Below, piece after piece: positions 1-8,109 of a stretch of 14,498 nucleotides of DNA. The notes under the pieces were generated by a model that had not been told where the DNA came from, ran no database searches, and worked only from the letters and a program-made list of their open reading frames with translations. The stretch's first letter is position 1. Every line of letters starts with the position of its first letter. The position numbers and the translations under genes are program-made. Source of the stretch: CAZVWV01 sp964631745 (GTDB lineage: Bacteria; Bdellovibrionota_C; UBA2361; JBGSMV01); contig CAZVWV010000105.1 of the NCBI GenBank assembly GCA_964631745.1, positions 1 through 14,498 on the forward strand. The letters are read 5' to 3'.

Positions 1-392
1 CATTATCGTTTAGGGCGTAGCCACCACCTGCTCGCACCGGCTGCTGCCTGTCGGCTTAACATTTAGTGCCACCACGTGGCACCGGCCGACGAGTCGTCCG
101 TCGGCGCTCCATAATATTCCTACTCTGCGCCGCGTTTGTAATTTACCCGGAGCTATTGAGTAGGTACGCACGCAGCTCTTAACCCAATAGTATTACAGGC
201 AAAATTCTTCGATGGCATTTTCTCCAGCCTTTTTTGTGAAGGACCACATCTAATCAGAGTGGTTAAGTATGCCGTAAATTACAACGTAGTTCTAAAATAG
301 CCCTGGCGTGAATTGCATTGTCGAGCATAATCTCGTAGCTTTTCTAGGCTCTTTACCGATGGGAGATTTTAGTTTAAGTAGTTTTAAGTAAT
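1..392. other. Upstream non-coding stretch, no gene recognised
   Basis: I see no convincing coding frame on either strand; the longest edge-open frame, at positions 1-66 on the plus strand, has 21 codons of unremarkable composition. The first 135 bases are GC-rich and full of small inverted repeats. The rest is AT-richer and precedes the M23 peptidase gene. A -10-like CATAAT (326-331) and a TAAAAT (293-298) are present but neither has a good -35 partner, so no promoter is called. Part of this stretch may be the 3' flank of a gene lying outside the window. Confidence 0.6.
21..105. repeat. Two related GC-rich repeat/hairpin units
   Basis: Two imperfect direct copies about 48 bp apart share the order CCACCAC, then GCACCGGC, then GTCGGC (21-55 and 69-105). 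The second copy carries two adjacent perfect hairpins: 66-72 pairs with 76-82 (GTGCCAC/GTGGCAC, 3-nt loop) and 85-91 pairs with 99-105 (GCCGACG/CGTCGGC, 7-nt loop). The first copy can form only a weaker 37-41/50-54 hairpin. An alternative pairing of 102-107 with 127-132 would compete with the second hairpin. No T-run follows, so these are not intrinsic terminators. They could be a REP-like intergenic palindrome or the structured end of an upstream transcript; two copies cannot decide. Confidence 0.5.
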
Positions 393-1394
393 ATGGCCTT
401 TTCCCTTAAGAAAGATTTCTGCTTCTGGATCGTTCCGCCCAACAGCGGCAAGGTCAAGAAGTTTCGACTGACGATACAGACTATTCTCTGTGTCGGTTTG
501 CTGCTCTTCAGTATGGGCATTGTCTTTCTGTTTGTGACTGGCGATTACACGCGCGTGCAGCTATCGCGCTTTAAGCACTATATGACGTTAAAGAGCGTCT
601 TGGCAGAGCGGGATGTGCTTTTGGAAAAATCTAATCAGCTGCTTTCACGGGTTGGATCACTTCAAAATATTAACAGCGAAGCCAAGAATCGCGAGAAAGC
701 TGTTCAAGAACGGTTAGCCGTACTAGCAGATATCTTGAAGTCAGCGCCCTACAAAGGGGTTTCGAAACGTGACAGCAAGCGCGCTATCGCTAGCGCCGGT
801 AAACCCAAGGCTGGCGTTGGTGGCGCCGAGGTGGATTGTGATGGGGACAAGAGCGCACGCTGCAGTTCTCTGATTAGCCGCGGACGTAACGGCTTGGATT
901 TTCTGCGACGTACCCGCTCTGAGCGTCGACGTGATTTAGTCCCAAACTTAGACGGCTTCATAAATTTTTTGCGCATCATGCCCTTTGGCCCTCCGGTCGA
1001 AGCTGATTTGAACTCAGGATTTGGATATCGCTTTTCGCCATTTGAAGGTCGCATCAGGATGCACGAAGGTGTGGACTTTGCCATGAACACAGGAAGTCCT
1101 ATTCATGTTACAGGGGGAGGGCGCGTCACGGATGTGGCACGAGATAGCACTTACGGGCTTCGTATCGACGTTGAACATACCCCCCACGTAGTTACTAGAT
1201 ACGCTCATCTATCTCAAGCAAACGTTCATAAGGGGGAGCTTGTCGAACGTGGACAAATTATCGGATTGGTCGGTTCGAGCGGTCAGTCGACCGGGCCCCA
1301 TCTGCATTACGAAGTTTTGGTTGACGGTATTCCTAAAGATCCGGAAACCTTTATAGAGATGGCTACTAGGCTCGCAAAAGCCTTTATAAGCTAG
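393..1394 (+). CDS. Membrane-anchored M23 family peptidoglycan endopeptidase
   Basis: Predicted to cleave peptide cross-links in peptidoglycan on the outer face of the inner membrane. The 333-residue protein has a basic cytoplasmic N-terminus (1-25), one membrane segment (about 27-49), a helical, probably coiled-coil stretch (about 60-115), a basic linker rich in Arg, Lys and Gly (120-185) and a C-terminal LytM/M23 domain (about 200-325). The full catalytic set is visible: zinc ligands H224 and D228 (HxxxD) and H305 of the HLH motif, plus H272 and H303. It is therefore likely an active enzyme and not an EnvC/NlpD-type activator, which usually lacks such residues. Cys149 and Cys157 in the linker could form a disulfide. 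No Shine-Dalgarno lies near the ATG. It is separated from the next gene by 121 bp and appears to be its own unit. Family assignment is secure; physiological role (division, elongation or predation) cannot be read from sequence. Confidence 0.93.
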   Translation: MAFSLKKDFCFWIVPPNSGKVKKFRLTIQTILCVGLLLFSMGIVFLFVTGDYTRVQLSRFKHYMTLKSVLAERDVLLEKSNQLLSRVGSLQNINSEAKNREKAVQERLAVLADILKSAPYKGVSKRDSKRAIASAGKPKAGVGGAEVDCDGDKSARCSSLISRGRNGLDFLRRTRSERRRDLVPNLDGFINFLRIMPFGPPVEADLNSGFGYRFSPFEGRIRMHEGVDFAMNTGSPIHVTGGGRVTDVARDSTYGLRIDVEHTPHVVTRYAHLSQANVHKGELVERGQIIGLVGSSGQSTGPHLHYEVLVDGIPKDPETFIEMATRLAKAFIS

Positions 1395-1515
1395 AAAGCT
1401 CCTTCAAATATAAGCAAAAAGTTATTACTGTTATCTTAGTTCGGCCCGCCCTGAAAAGACCACGCTTACACGCTTGCTAATAATCCCGTTTAGGTTGAAT
1501 ATTTGCTAATCGATT

Positions 1516-2538
1516 ATGAAAGCAATTATTTCGCTCTCGGTACTGATTTTGGGAGCTGTACTAGTTCTTAGTTATACTTTTGGGACAGTCGTGCCTCCCG
1601 GTCATGTGGGGGTACGTCAGATAAACTTCGGGCCTGGCCAGGGTTATGCGCCAAAAGGTCTTAAGCCGGGCTATCATTGGGCGGTGCCGTTTTATTCTAC
1701 CGTTCATCTTGTGCCCAACAAGATTCAGATTCTGCACCTAGATCGGGAGCGCGGAGTTAATCCTGATGCCTTTGGTTCACTTGAGGTACAGACCACGGAC
1801 GGCTCAACGGTAGACGTAGATATCTCGGTTATAAAAAGTTTCTTTTCAGAGCCGGGCGAGGAAGATGGTTTAAAGCATGGCGGCCCATCGGACCTTATTC
1901 GCAATGTTGGATTAACACAGGAACGTTGGAATAACTATTTAAGGATCGTGATTAACGATGCGCTGCGCCGGACCTTAGGAAGCCTCTCAAGTTCTCAGTT
2001 TTACAATCCGGACTTAAGAGAATCGAAGGTCAAGGAAGCTTTCGCGGACATCCGCATGCGCGTGGCTAATTTTGGAGTGAAAGTCGAGTCGGTTTTGGTA
2101 CGACGATACACCTATCAGGCAGAGCGCATCGATAACGCTATCTTTCAGAAGAATTTGCAGGCGCAGGAGGAAGCGCTGAATTCAGCAGGCAGTCGGCTGG
2201 CCGAGGCGCGTGCCAAGTTGGAGCAAGTCTCAGCGCAGCTTGATGCCAAAATTGAAACTTTGAAGGTCGAAGGCGAGAATCGTGCCAATGTACTTCGTTC
2301 AGAGGCGAGGCTTTATGAAACAGAGAAACACGCCCTGGGAGATCTAGAAGTAGCCAGAGCGCAAGCAGAGGTGGAGCGTTTGAAGGCCGGAGCCTTGGCC
2401 CAGAGCGAGGCCGCGCGCACTTATGTGGCCAAGGAACTTGCGCCGCTTCTATCCTCCTTAAAAGGCGGCGTAATCAGTGATGTTGATCCGTACAATCTTG
2501 AGGCTTGGAGTAAAAAATTAGGAATTATACCGCGATGA
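1516..2538 (+). CDS. SPFH/prohibitin-type membrane protein, first of a tandem pair
   Basis: The protein has 340 residues. A hydrophobic anchor at 3-22 follows only two residues (M-K), which predicts a short cytoplasmic N-terminus with the remainder on the periplasmic side, as in HflK/HflC. An SPFH (band 7) domain covers about 25-200, including the typical VVPPGHVGVRQ opening and a PGYHWAVPF segment. It is followed by a long Ala/Glu/Lys/Arg-rich coiled coil (about 205-305), which in this family drives ring or microdomain oligomerisation. The C-terminal 35 residues have no second membrane segment. The stop overlaps the start of the next SPFH gene in an ATGA, indicating translational coupling, so the two proteins probably form a hetero-oligomer. 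It heads the run of genes that includes mdh, sdhCAB and sucCD. The start is the first in-frame ATG that retains the anchor; there is no clear Shine-Dalgarno. Exact function is unknown. Confidence 0.88.
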   Translation: MKAIISLSVLILGAVLVLSYTFGTVVPPGHVGVRQINFGPGQGYAPKGLKPGYHWAVPFYSTVHLVPNKIQILHLDRERGVNPDAFGSLEVQTTDGSTVDVDISVIKSFFSEPGEEDGLKHGGPSDLIRNVGLTQERWNNYLRIVINDALRRTLGSLSSSQFYNPDLRESKVKEAFADIRMRVANFGVKVESVLVRRYTYQAERIDNAIFQKNLQAQEEALNSAGSRLAEARAKLEQVSAQLDAKIETLKVEGENRANVLRSEARLYETEKHALGDLEVARAQAEVERLKAGALAQSEAARTYVAKELAPLLSSLKGGVISDVDPYNLEAWSKKLGIIPR

Positions 2539-3728
2539 AACTCGTATTTTTCTTGATGATTGCTCTTCTTTTAACGGCCTGCGATTCTGGTGTTAAGCAG
2601 ATGGGGCCGGGTGAGTACGGCGTAATTTTTAGACGTCTTCCACCAGCGCTTGGTGGTGGTGTCAGCGAAAAAGTTAAATTTCCGGGACAGATGGCGGTGT
2701 TGTTTCCTTGGGATAGCATCATTACTTTTGAAACTAGCACTCAAGATATTACCTGGGGCGGCACTAAGGCAGAGAGCCACGGCGAAAGCAGTGAGGAAAC
2801 CGGCGAGCTTGGCCCAACGGCAGAGTCTATGCTTTCCCAGCGCATGCAGAGTGGAAATGCGGCAAATTTAGGTTCTTCAGGGGGCTCAGGATTTCTAAAC
2901 ACGCGCGCTTACGATGGTAATGAGGTGGCTTTGGCCGTGACGGTGCGCTACCAAATCACCAGCGATCCGAAGAAATTAGTCGAGATGGTTGAAAAGAATT
3001 TGACCAGCGACGAAGAGGTTCGAACTCTGGTAGTTACCGTGGCGCGCGCTGATATTCGTACCCATATGAATTACCTAAAAACCGCGGAGTTTTTGGACGA
3101 GAAAGCACGCTACCAGGCTGTCGACAGCGTGCGCAAAGCTATGAACGAGAAGTTAGAGCCGCTTGGAATTACCGTAGGTGGGATTAACTTAAATGATTTT
3201 AGATTCGAGCGTCTTACTCCAGACGGCAGTATCGATGCCAGTTACCAAGATCGGCTAAAAGAGATTCAGAAACTCTCACAAGATACGGAGCGCGAGAAGC
3301 AGCGGGTCGACACGGTGCAGGCCAAGAAGCAGCAAGAGATGAACGAAGCTCAAGGTGTAGTTAACCGCCAGATAGCTGAAGCCGAGGGCCTTAAGAACCA
3401 AGCCAAGTTTAAGGGGGACTCCTATTATGAAGCCAAACTTAACGAGGCAAAGGCTATCCGGGCGCAGGGTGAGGCTGAGGTGAAGGGGCTACAGGAGAAG
3501 ATCTCTGCGCTCTCTGGTCCAGGTGGTCAAGAGCTTTTGAAGCTCGAATTGGCGAAGCAACTTTTGAAAAATGATCCCAAATTCATTGTCTTGGCTCCAG
3601 GCTCGGGGCAGGGACTTGACCTTAAGCGCACTGATACTAACCAGCTACTTAATCAGTTTGGAATTGTAGAAGCGCTGCGCGATGGAGACCGAAAGGGTAA
3701 AGATATTATTGCGGAGGATGGAAAATGA
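2535..3728 (+). CDS. SPFH/prohibitin-type lipoprotein, second of a tandem pair
   Basis: The protein has 397 residues and starts with a lipoprotein signal peptide ending in the lipobox LTAC, so Cys16 should be lipidated. The residue after Cys is Asp, which in enterobacteria retains lipoproteins in the inner membrane. That would place it beside its membrane-anchored partner on the periplasmic face; this is inferred because Lol rules differ between lineages. The SPFH domain appears split: residues 20-73 and about 124-225 flank a Gly/Ser/Glu-rich insert (74-123). A charged, Gln/Glu/Lys-rich coiled coil follows (about 240-325), then a C-terminal region resembling the HflK/prohibitin tail. The gene overlaps both neighbours by 4 bp (ATGA junctions with the first SPFH gene and with mdh), strong evidence for an operon. 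The precise role, such as protease regulation or membrane-domain scaffolding, is not determined. Confidence 0.87.
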   Translation: MKLVFFLMIALLLTACDSGVKQMGPGEYGVIFRRLPPALGGGVSEKVKFPGQMAVLFPWDSIITFETSTQDITWGGTKAESHGESSEETGELGPTAESMLSQRMQSGNAANLGSSGGSGFLNTRAYDGNEVALAVTVRYQITSDPKKLVEMVEKNLTSDEEVRTLVVTVARADIRTHMNYLKTAEFLDEKARYQAVDSVRKAMNEKLEPLGITVGGINLNDFRFERLTPDGSIDASYQDRLKEIQKLSQDTEREKQRVDTVQAKKQQEMNEAQGVVNRQIAEAEGLKNQAKFKGDSYYEAKLNEAKAIRAQGEAEVKGLQEKISALSGPGGQELLKLELAKQLLKNDPKFIVLAPGSGQGLDLKRTDTNQLLNQFGIVEALRDGDRKGKDIIAEDGK

Positions 3729-4651
3729 AAGTTAGGAACAAGATTGCATTGATTGGGGCAGGTCAGATTGGTGGGACCTTGGCTCTCTTATGTGGTCTTA
3801 GAAATCTGGGCGATGTAGTGCTTTTTGACGTAGTGCCGGATATGCCTCAAGGTAAGGCGCTCGATCTCGCCCACATGGCTCCGGTCTTTGGATGTGATTT
3901 TGAAATCAAGGGCACCAACAATATTGCTGATATCAACGGTGCCGATGTTTGTATCGTAACCTCCGGTTTGCCGCGTAAACCGGGCATGAGCCGCGATGAC
4001 TTAGTCAAGGTTAATGCGGATATCGTGCGCAGTGTCGGAGAAGGTATTAAAGCACACGCCAAAGATGCTCTCGTGATAGTGATCACCAATCCGCTCGATG
4101 CCATGGCGCACCTGATGCAGAAGGTGACTGGGTTTCCCAAAAACATGGTGGTTGGTATGGCGGGTGTTTTGGATACCGCGCGTTATCAAGCTTTGTTAGC
4201 TCAAGAATTAAATGTTTCTGTGAAATCTGTCTCTGCTTTTGTGCTGGGCGGTCATGGCGACTCGATGGTGCCGATTCGATCCTTCACTACTTGCAACGGA
4301 GTGCCGGTTGAAAAACTTATCAGCGCCGAGAAACTTGAACCGTTAGAGAAGCGGGTTCGAAACGCCGGTGGCGAAGTCGTGGCTCTCTTAAAGACAGGCT
4401 CGGCGTTTTACTCCCCGGCTGCGTCAGCTATTCAGATGGCGGAGGCCTACCTGTTTGATCAGAAGCGCCTACTGGCTGCCGCGGTATCTTGCAACGGCGA
4501 GTACGGCTTGAAAGATCTGTATATTGGTTTGCCGTGCGTAATGGGTAAGGGCGGCGTTGAGAGAATAATAGAAATCGACTTGAACACTTCGGAACGCGCG
4601 GCACTGGACAAGAGCGCCGCTGAAGTCAGGACCTTAATATCTCTTCTCTGA
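3725..4651 (+). CDS. mdh: Malate dehydrogenase, NAD-dependent (LDH-like type)
   Basis: Catalyses malate + NAD+ to oxaloacetate + NADH in the TCA cycle, in the cytoplasm. At 308 residues it has normal length. The Rossmann glycine motif GAGQIG is at 11-16 and D35 at the end of the second strand indicates NAD preference. The substrate-binding arginines R84 and R90 lie in GLPRKPGMSRDDL; Arg at 84 is what separates malate from lactate dehydrogenases, which have Gln there. N122, D150 and R153 are present, and the catalytic His is H177 in GGHGDS. A good Shine-Dalgarno (GGAGG, 3713-3717) lies 7 nt before the ATG, inside the preceding SPFH gene, with which the start overlaps by 4 bp. The stop is 10 bp before sdhC. 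Confidence 0.97.
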   Translation: MKVRNKIALIGAGQIGGTLALLCGLRNLGDVVLFDVVPDMPQGKALDLAHMAPVFGCDFEIKGTNNIADINGADVCIVTSGLPRKPGMSRDDLVKVNADIVRSVGEGIKAHAKDALVIVITNPLDAMAHLMQKVTGFPKNMVVGMAGVLDTARYQALLAQELNVSVKSVSAFVLGGHGDSMVPIRSFTTCNGVPVEKLISAEKLEPLEKRVRNAGGEVVALLKTGSAFYSPAASAIQMAEAYLFDQKRLLAAAVSCNGEYGLKDLYIGLPCVMGKGGVERIIEIDLNTSERAALDKSAAEVRTLISLL

Positions 4652-4661
4652 GGCTAATTAT

Positions 4662-5366
4662 ATGTTTGGGTTTTATCGAAGTAGCGTCGGCAAAAAGGCG
4701 GTAGTAGCAGTCACGGGCTTGGTCTTATTTGGGTTCGTGGTGCTGCACATGTTGGGTAACTTAAAGGCATTCTTGGGGGTCGACCCGCTTACTGGGGTGC
4801 ATCATTTAGATACATACGCTCTCTTCTTGCGGGAGATGGGCCACGAGTTTTTGGGTAAGGGCACAGCGCTTTGGCTGACACGTATCGTGTTGCTGGTTTG
4901 TTTGATCGTGCATGTCAGTACAGTTATTCAGTTACAGGCCATCAACGCCGCTGCAAGACCGGAGCAGTACGTGCACAGCCCTCATCGAGATTCCACTTAT
5001 GCAGCGCGAAGCATGTTTTGGGGTGGATTGTTCCTTTTGATTTTTGTGGTGTATCACATTTTGCATTTCACGACCGGCACCCTGTATTTTCAAGGTTTCG
5101 TTGAGGGCCGAGTCTATCAGAATGTGAGCCGAGCTTTTGTTATGCCCTCCATCTTAGTATTTTACCTTAGCGCCATGGCGGTTTTAGGCTTTCATCTCTA
5201 TCACGGTGCTTGGAGTCTGTTCCAAACGCTTGGCCTAGATGGACCTAAAACTAATCTGAAGCTTCGTAATTTCGCAAAAACCATGGCAGTTGTAGTGGCC
5301 CTAGGATTTATCTCGGTGCCGCTCGCGATTTTTTTGGGGTTACTCCCGTCAATCAACCGTTTTTGA
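4662..5366 (+). CDS. sdhC: Succinate dehydrogenase/fumarate reductase cytochrome b subunit
   Basis: Membrane anchor of respiratory complex II, carrying haem b and passing electrons between the iron-sulfur subunit and quinone. At 234 residues it is a single-subunit anchor of the FrdC/b558 type, found in Wolinella, Bacillus and many deltaproteobacteria; there is no separate sdhD. Five hydrophobic segments are visible at about 11-31, 69-92, 117-137, 160-182 and 205-227. Histidines within or next to the first four (H29, H84, H132 or H135, H178) are spaced like the four haem ligands of the dihaem family, so two haems are likely, which is inferred. GAGG (4650-4653) serves as Shine-Dalgarno and overlaps the mdh stop codon. 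sdhA follows after 9 bp. Confidence 0.94.
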   Translation: MFGFYRSSVGKKAVVAVTGLVLFGFVVLHMLGNLKAFLGVDPLTGVHHLDTYALFLREMGHEFLGKGTALWLTRIVLLVCLIVHVSTVIQLQAINAAARPEQYVHSPHRDSTYAARSMFWGGLFLLIFVVYHILHFTTGTLYFQGFVEGRVYQNVSRAFVMPSILVFYLSAMAVLGFHLYHGAWSLFQTLGLDGPKTNLKLRNFAKTMAVVVALGFISVPLAIFLGLLPSINRF

Positions 5367-5368
5367 GG
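5365..5368 (+). promoter_or_regulatory. Shine-Dalgarno deciding the sdhA start
   Basis: GAGG here lies 7 nt before ATG 5376 but only 1 nt before an in-frame TTG at 5370. Normal spacing therefore favours ATG 5376. The motif overlaps the sdhC stop codon (TGA, 5364-5366), so sdhA translation is probably coupled to sdhC. Confidence 0.6.
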
Positions 5369-5375
5369 TTTGTTT

Positions 5376-7289
5376 ATGGAACTTAATTCGAATGCTCCAT
5401 CCGGTCCACTTGAAAATAAATGGGACAAACATCGCTTTGAACTAAAGTTGGTTAACCCGGCCAACAAGAGAAAGTATAACATCTTGGTGGTGGGAAGCGG
5501 ATTGGCCGGAGCCTCTGCTGCGGCCTCGCTTGCTGAACTTGGCTACAACGTAAGCTGTTTTTGCTTTCAGGATTCACCCAGACGCGCGCACAGTATCGCT
5601 GCGCAAGGTGGCATTAACGCCGCCAAGAACTATCAAAACGATGGAGACAGCATCAAGCGTCTTTTTTACGACACCATTAAGGGTGGCGATTACCGCTCGC
5701 GCGAAGCTAACGTCTATCGCCTGGCCCAGCTTAGTGTAGACATTATCGACCAATGCACGGCTCAAGGGGTTCCGTTCGCGCGCGAGTATAGCGGCTACAT
5801 CGACAACCGATCTTTTGGTGGCACGCAAGTTCAAAGAACTTTTTACGCTAGAGGACAAACCGGACAGCAACTTCTACTTGGAGCCTATAGCGCCCTATGC
5901 AAGAACGTTGATGCTGGCGGTGTTAAAATGTTTCCTAACACCGAGATGCTCGATGTGGTGGTGGTCGATGGCCAAGCCAAGGGCATAGTAGTTCGGGACT
6001 TAAATAGCGGTCGTATTCAATCGTACGCCGGGGATGCCGTGGTTTTAGCGACCGGAGGATACGCCAACGTATTCTATCTCTCCACCAACGCCAAGGGCTG
6101 CAATGTTACTGCTACATACAGGGCGTACAAGAAAGGTGCCTTGTTTGCCAATCCGTGTTTCACACAGATTCACCCCACATGTATTCCGGCCTCAGGAGAA
6201 TATCAGTCTAAACTAACATTAATGAGCGAGGGCCTAAGAAACGACGGCCGCATCTGGGTTCCAAAGAATAAAGGGGATACCAGGTCGCCATCGCAGATAC
6301 CTGAGGCGGAGCGTAACTACTATTTGGAGGTGCGATACCCAAGCTTCGGAAACTTGGTCCCACGTGACATCGCCTCGCGCGCTGCCAAAGAACGTTGCGA
6401 TGCTGGGTATGGTGTCGGGCCCGGAGGCTTGGGGGTATATTTGGATTTTGCAGATGCTATTAAGCGTCTCGGCAGAAACGTGATCGAGGAAAAATACGGA
6501 AATCTTTTTGAGATGTATGAGCGTATCACGGGCGAGAATCCCTACGATATGCCCATGCGAATCTATCCAGCTCCGCACTACACCATGGGTGGCCTGTGGG
6601 TTGATTATAATTTGATGAGCACTATCCCGGGACTGTTTGTTTTGGGCGAAGCCAACTTTTCGGATCACGGCGCCAACCGCTTAGGAGCGAGCGCTCTGAT
6701 GCAGGGGTTGTGTGACGGCTACTTCGTGATTCCATACACCATCGGTCAATACCTCACCCAAACCAAGCCGGGCGGCGTCTCTAGTGACCAGGCGGAATTT
6801 AAGGCCGTTGAAAAGTCCGCACAGGAGAATATAAGCAAGTTGCTCTCAATCAACGGTAAACGCACCCCCGATTCTTTCCATCGCGAGTTAGGCAAACTTA
6901 TGTGGGACGAGTGTGGTATGGGGAGAAACGCCACTGGGCTTAACAGGGCCTTGAAGCGCCTGCCTGAGATTAGAGAGGAATTTTGGAGGAATCTGAAATT
7001 GGTAGGGGCTGGTGACGACAAGAATCAGGTGTTGGAGCACGCTGGCAGAGTCGCGGACTTTCTTGAGTTTGCAGAGGTCATGTGTCTGGACGCGCTGCAT
7101 CGCGAAGAATCCTGTGGTGGGCATTTCAGGGAGGAGCATCAAACTCCGGACGGCGAGGCTTTGAGAAACGATGAGAAATTCACATACGTAGGAGCGTGGG
7201 AATTTAAAGGCCAAGGAAATGCGCCAGTGCTGCACAAAGAGCAGCTGAAATTTGAGAGCGTGACTCCATCTAGTAGAAGTTATAAGTAA
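5376..7289 (+). CDS. sdhA: Succinate dehydrogenase/fumarate reductase flavoprotein subunit
   Basis: Catalytic subunit of complex II; oxidises succinate to fumarate with covalently bound FAD. I place the start at ATG 5376 (637 residues) and not at the in-frame TTG 5370, because of Shine-Dalgarno spacing. The FAD dinucleotide motif GSGLAG is at 40-45. H72 in the AHSIAAQGG motif is the expected covalent FAD site. Substrate and catalytic residues expected in the family are visible: HPT at 266-268, E285 and R288 in SEGLR, R330 in PRD, H401 in HYTMGG and R435 in the GANRLGAS segment. The length is that of the longer type B (Bacteroides, Bacillus or deltaproteobacterial-like) SdhA/FrdA. sdhB follows 21 bp downstream. 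The physiological direction (SDH or FRD) cannot be told from sequence, but linkage to mdh and sucCD favours succinate oxidation. Confidence 0.96.
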   Translation: MELNSNAPSGPLENKWDKHRFELKLVNPANKRKYNILVVGSGLAGASAAASLAELGYNVSCFCFQDSPRRAHSIAAQGGINAAKNYQNDGDSIKRLFYDTIKGGDYRSREANVYRLAQLSVDIIDQCTAQGVPFAREYSGYIDNRSFGGTQVQRTFYARGQTGQQLLLGAYSALCKNVDAGGVKMFPNTEMLDVVVVDGQAKGIVVRDLNSGRIQSYAGDAVVLATGGYANVFYLSTNAKGCNVTATYRAYKKGALFANPCFTQIHPTCIPASGEYQSKLTLMSEGLRNDGRIWVPKNKGDTRSPSQIPEAERNYYLEVRYPSFGNLVPRDIASRAAKERCDAGYGVGPGGLGVYLDFADAIKRLGRNVIEEKYGNLFEMYERITGENPYDMPMRIYPAPHYTMGGLWVDYNLMSTIPGLFVLGEANFSDHGANRLGASALMQGLCDGYFVIPYTIGQYLTQTKPGGVSSDQAEFKAVEKSAQENISKLLSINGKRTPDSFHRELGKLMWDECGMGRNATGLNRALKRLPEIREEFWRNLKLVGAGDDKNQVLEHAGRVADFLEFAEVMCLDALHREESCGGHFREEHQTPDGEALRNDEKFTYVGAWEFKGQGNAPVLHKEQLKFESVTPSSRSYK

Positions 7290-7310
7290 GGTAATGTTTT
7301 AGGTAACAGT

Positions 7311-8099
7311 ATGAAACTAACACTTTATATCTGGAGGCAGAAAAATCAGGCCTCTGCCGGGAAGATGGTAAAATATGAGATGCCAGATGTTAGCCCGGAG
7401 ATGTCATTCCTCGAAATGCTGGATGTTTTAAACGAGCGCCTAATCGCCAAGGGCGAGGAACCGGTGGCCTTCGAGCACGACTGCCGCGAAGGAATTTGTG
7501 GCGCATGTTCTATGGTCATTAACGGAAGACCACATGGCCCTAACGGCTTAACTACGACCTGCCAGCTGCACATGCGCTTTTTTAAAGACGGAGATTCGAT
7601 TTATATCGAGCCTTGGAGAGCTAGGCCGTTCCCGGTCGTCAAAGATCTGATCGTCGATCGAGCTGCATTCGATCGCATCGTGCAATCTGGCGGATATATC
7701 TCGGTGCGCACGGGTTCGGCACCCGAAGCCAATTCGATCCCGATTCCAAAAGATAACGCCGATCGTGCTATGGACGCCGCCCAGTGCATAGGATGCGGCG
7801 CCTGTGTCGCCGCCTGTCCCAACGGCTCAGCCATGCTGTTTACCGCCGCAAAAATTTCGCACCTGGCTCTATTACCTCAGGGGCAACCCGAGCGTTACCG
7901 CAGGGCTAAACGCATGGTTGAAACCATGGATAAGGAGGGCTTTGGCGCCTGTACAAATTTTGGGGAATGCCAAGAAGCTTGCCCTAAGGGTATAAGTATT
8001 AGTTTTATATCCATGATGAACCGAGATTATTTAGGAGCGGAACTTTGCAAGAGCGTTCCGAATGCTAACGGGAAAGACAATAAGGTAAGAGCTCAGTAA
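7311..8099 (+). CDS. sdhB: Succinate dehydrogenase/fumarate reductase iron-sulfur subunit
   Basis: Transfers electrons from the flavoprotein to the cytochrome b subunit. In 262 residues all three cluster-binding sets are present. [2Fe-2S]: C58, C63, C66 and C84 in the N-terminal ferredoxin-like domain. [4Fe-4S]: C159, C162 and C165 with C224 in the CP motif. [3Fe-4S]: C169, C214 and C220. The long 2Fe-2S loop (NGRPHGPNG, between C66 and C84) is typical of type B enzymes. The start ATG has AGG at 7301-7303, 7 nt upstream. The gene ends 10 bp before sucC, and the tail after residue 245 is polar and variable. Confidence 0.96.
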   Translation: MKLTLYIWRQKNQASAGKMVKYEMPDVSPEMSFLEMLDVLNERLIAKGEEPVAFEHDCREGICGACSMVINGRPHGPNGLTTTCQLHMRFFKDGDSIYIEPWRARPFPVVKDLIVDRAAFDRIVQSGGYISVRTGSAPEANSIPIPKDNADRAMDAAQCIGCGACVAACPNGSAMLFTAAKISHLALLPQGQPERYRRAKRMVETMDKEGFGACTNFGECQEACPKGISISFISMMNRDYLGAELCKSVPNANGKDNKVRAQ

Positions 8100-8109
8100 A
8101 GGGGATTCT

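Noticed and set aside
1429..1437. Extended -10 (TGT TATCTT) upstream of the first SPFH gene
   Set aside because: No matching -35 and it lies about 80 nt from the start; too weak to call.
5370..5375. TTG start for sdhA two codons upstream of the ATG
   Set aside because: The Shine-Dalgarno would be only 1 nt away; ATG 5376 has normal spacing.
6234..6668. 144-codon minus-strand frame opposite sdhA
   Set aside because: Antisense shadow of a conserved coding region with no independent support.
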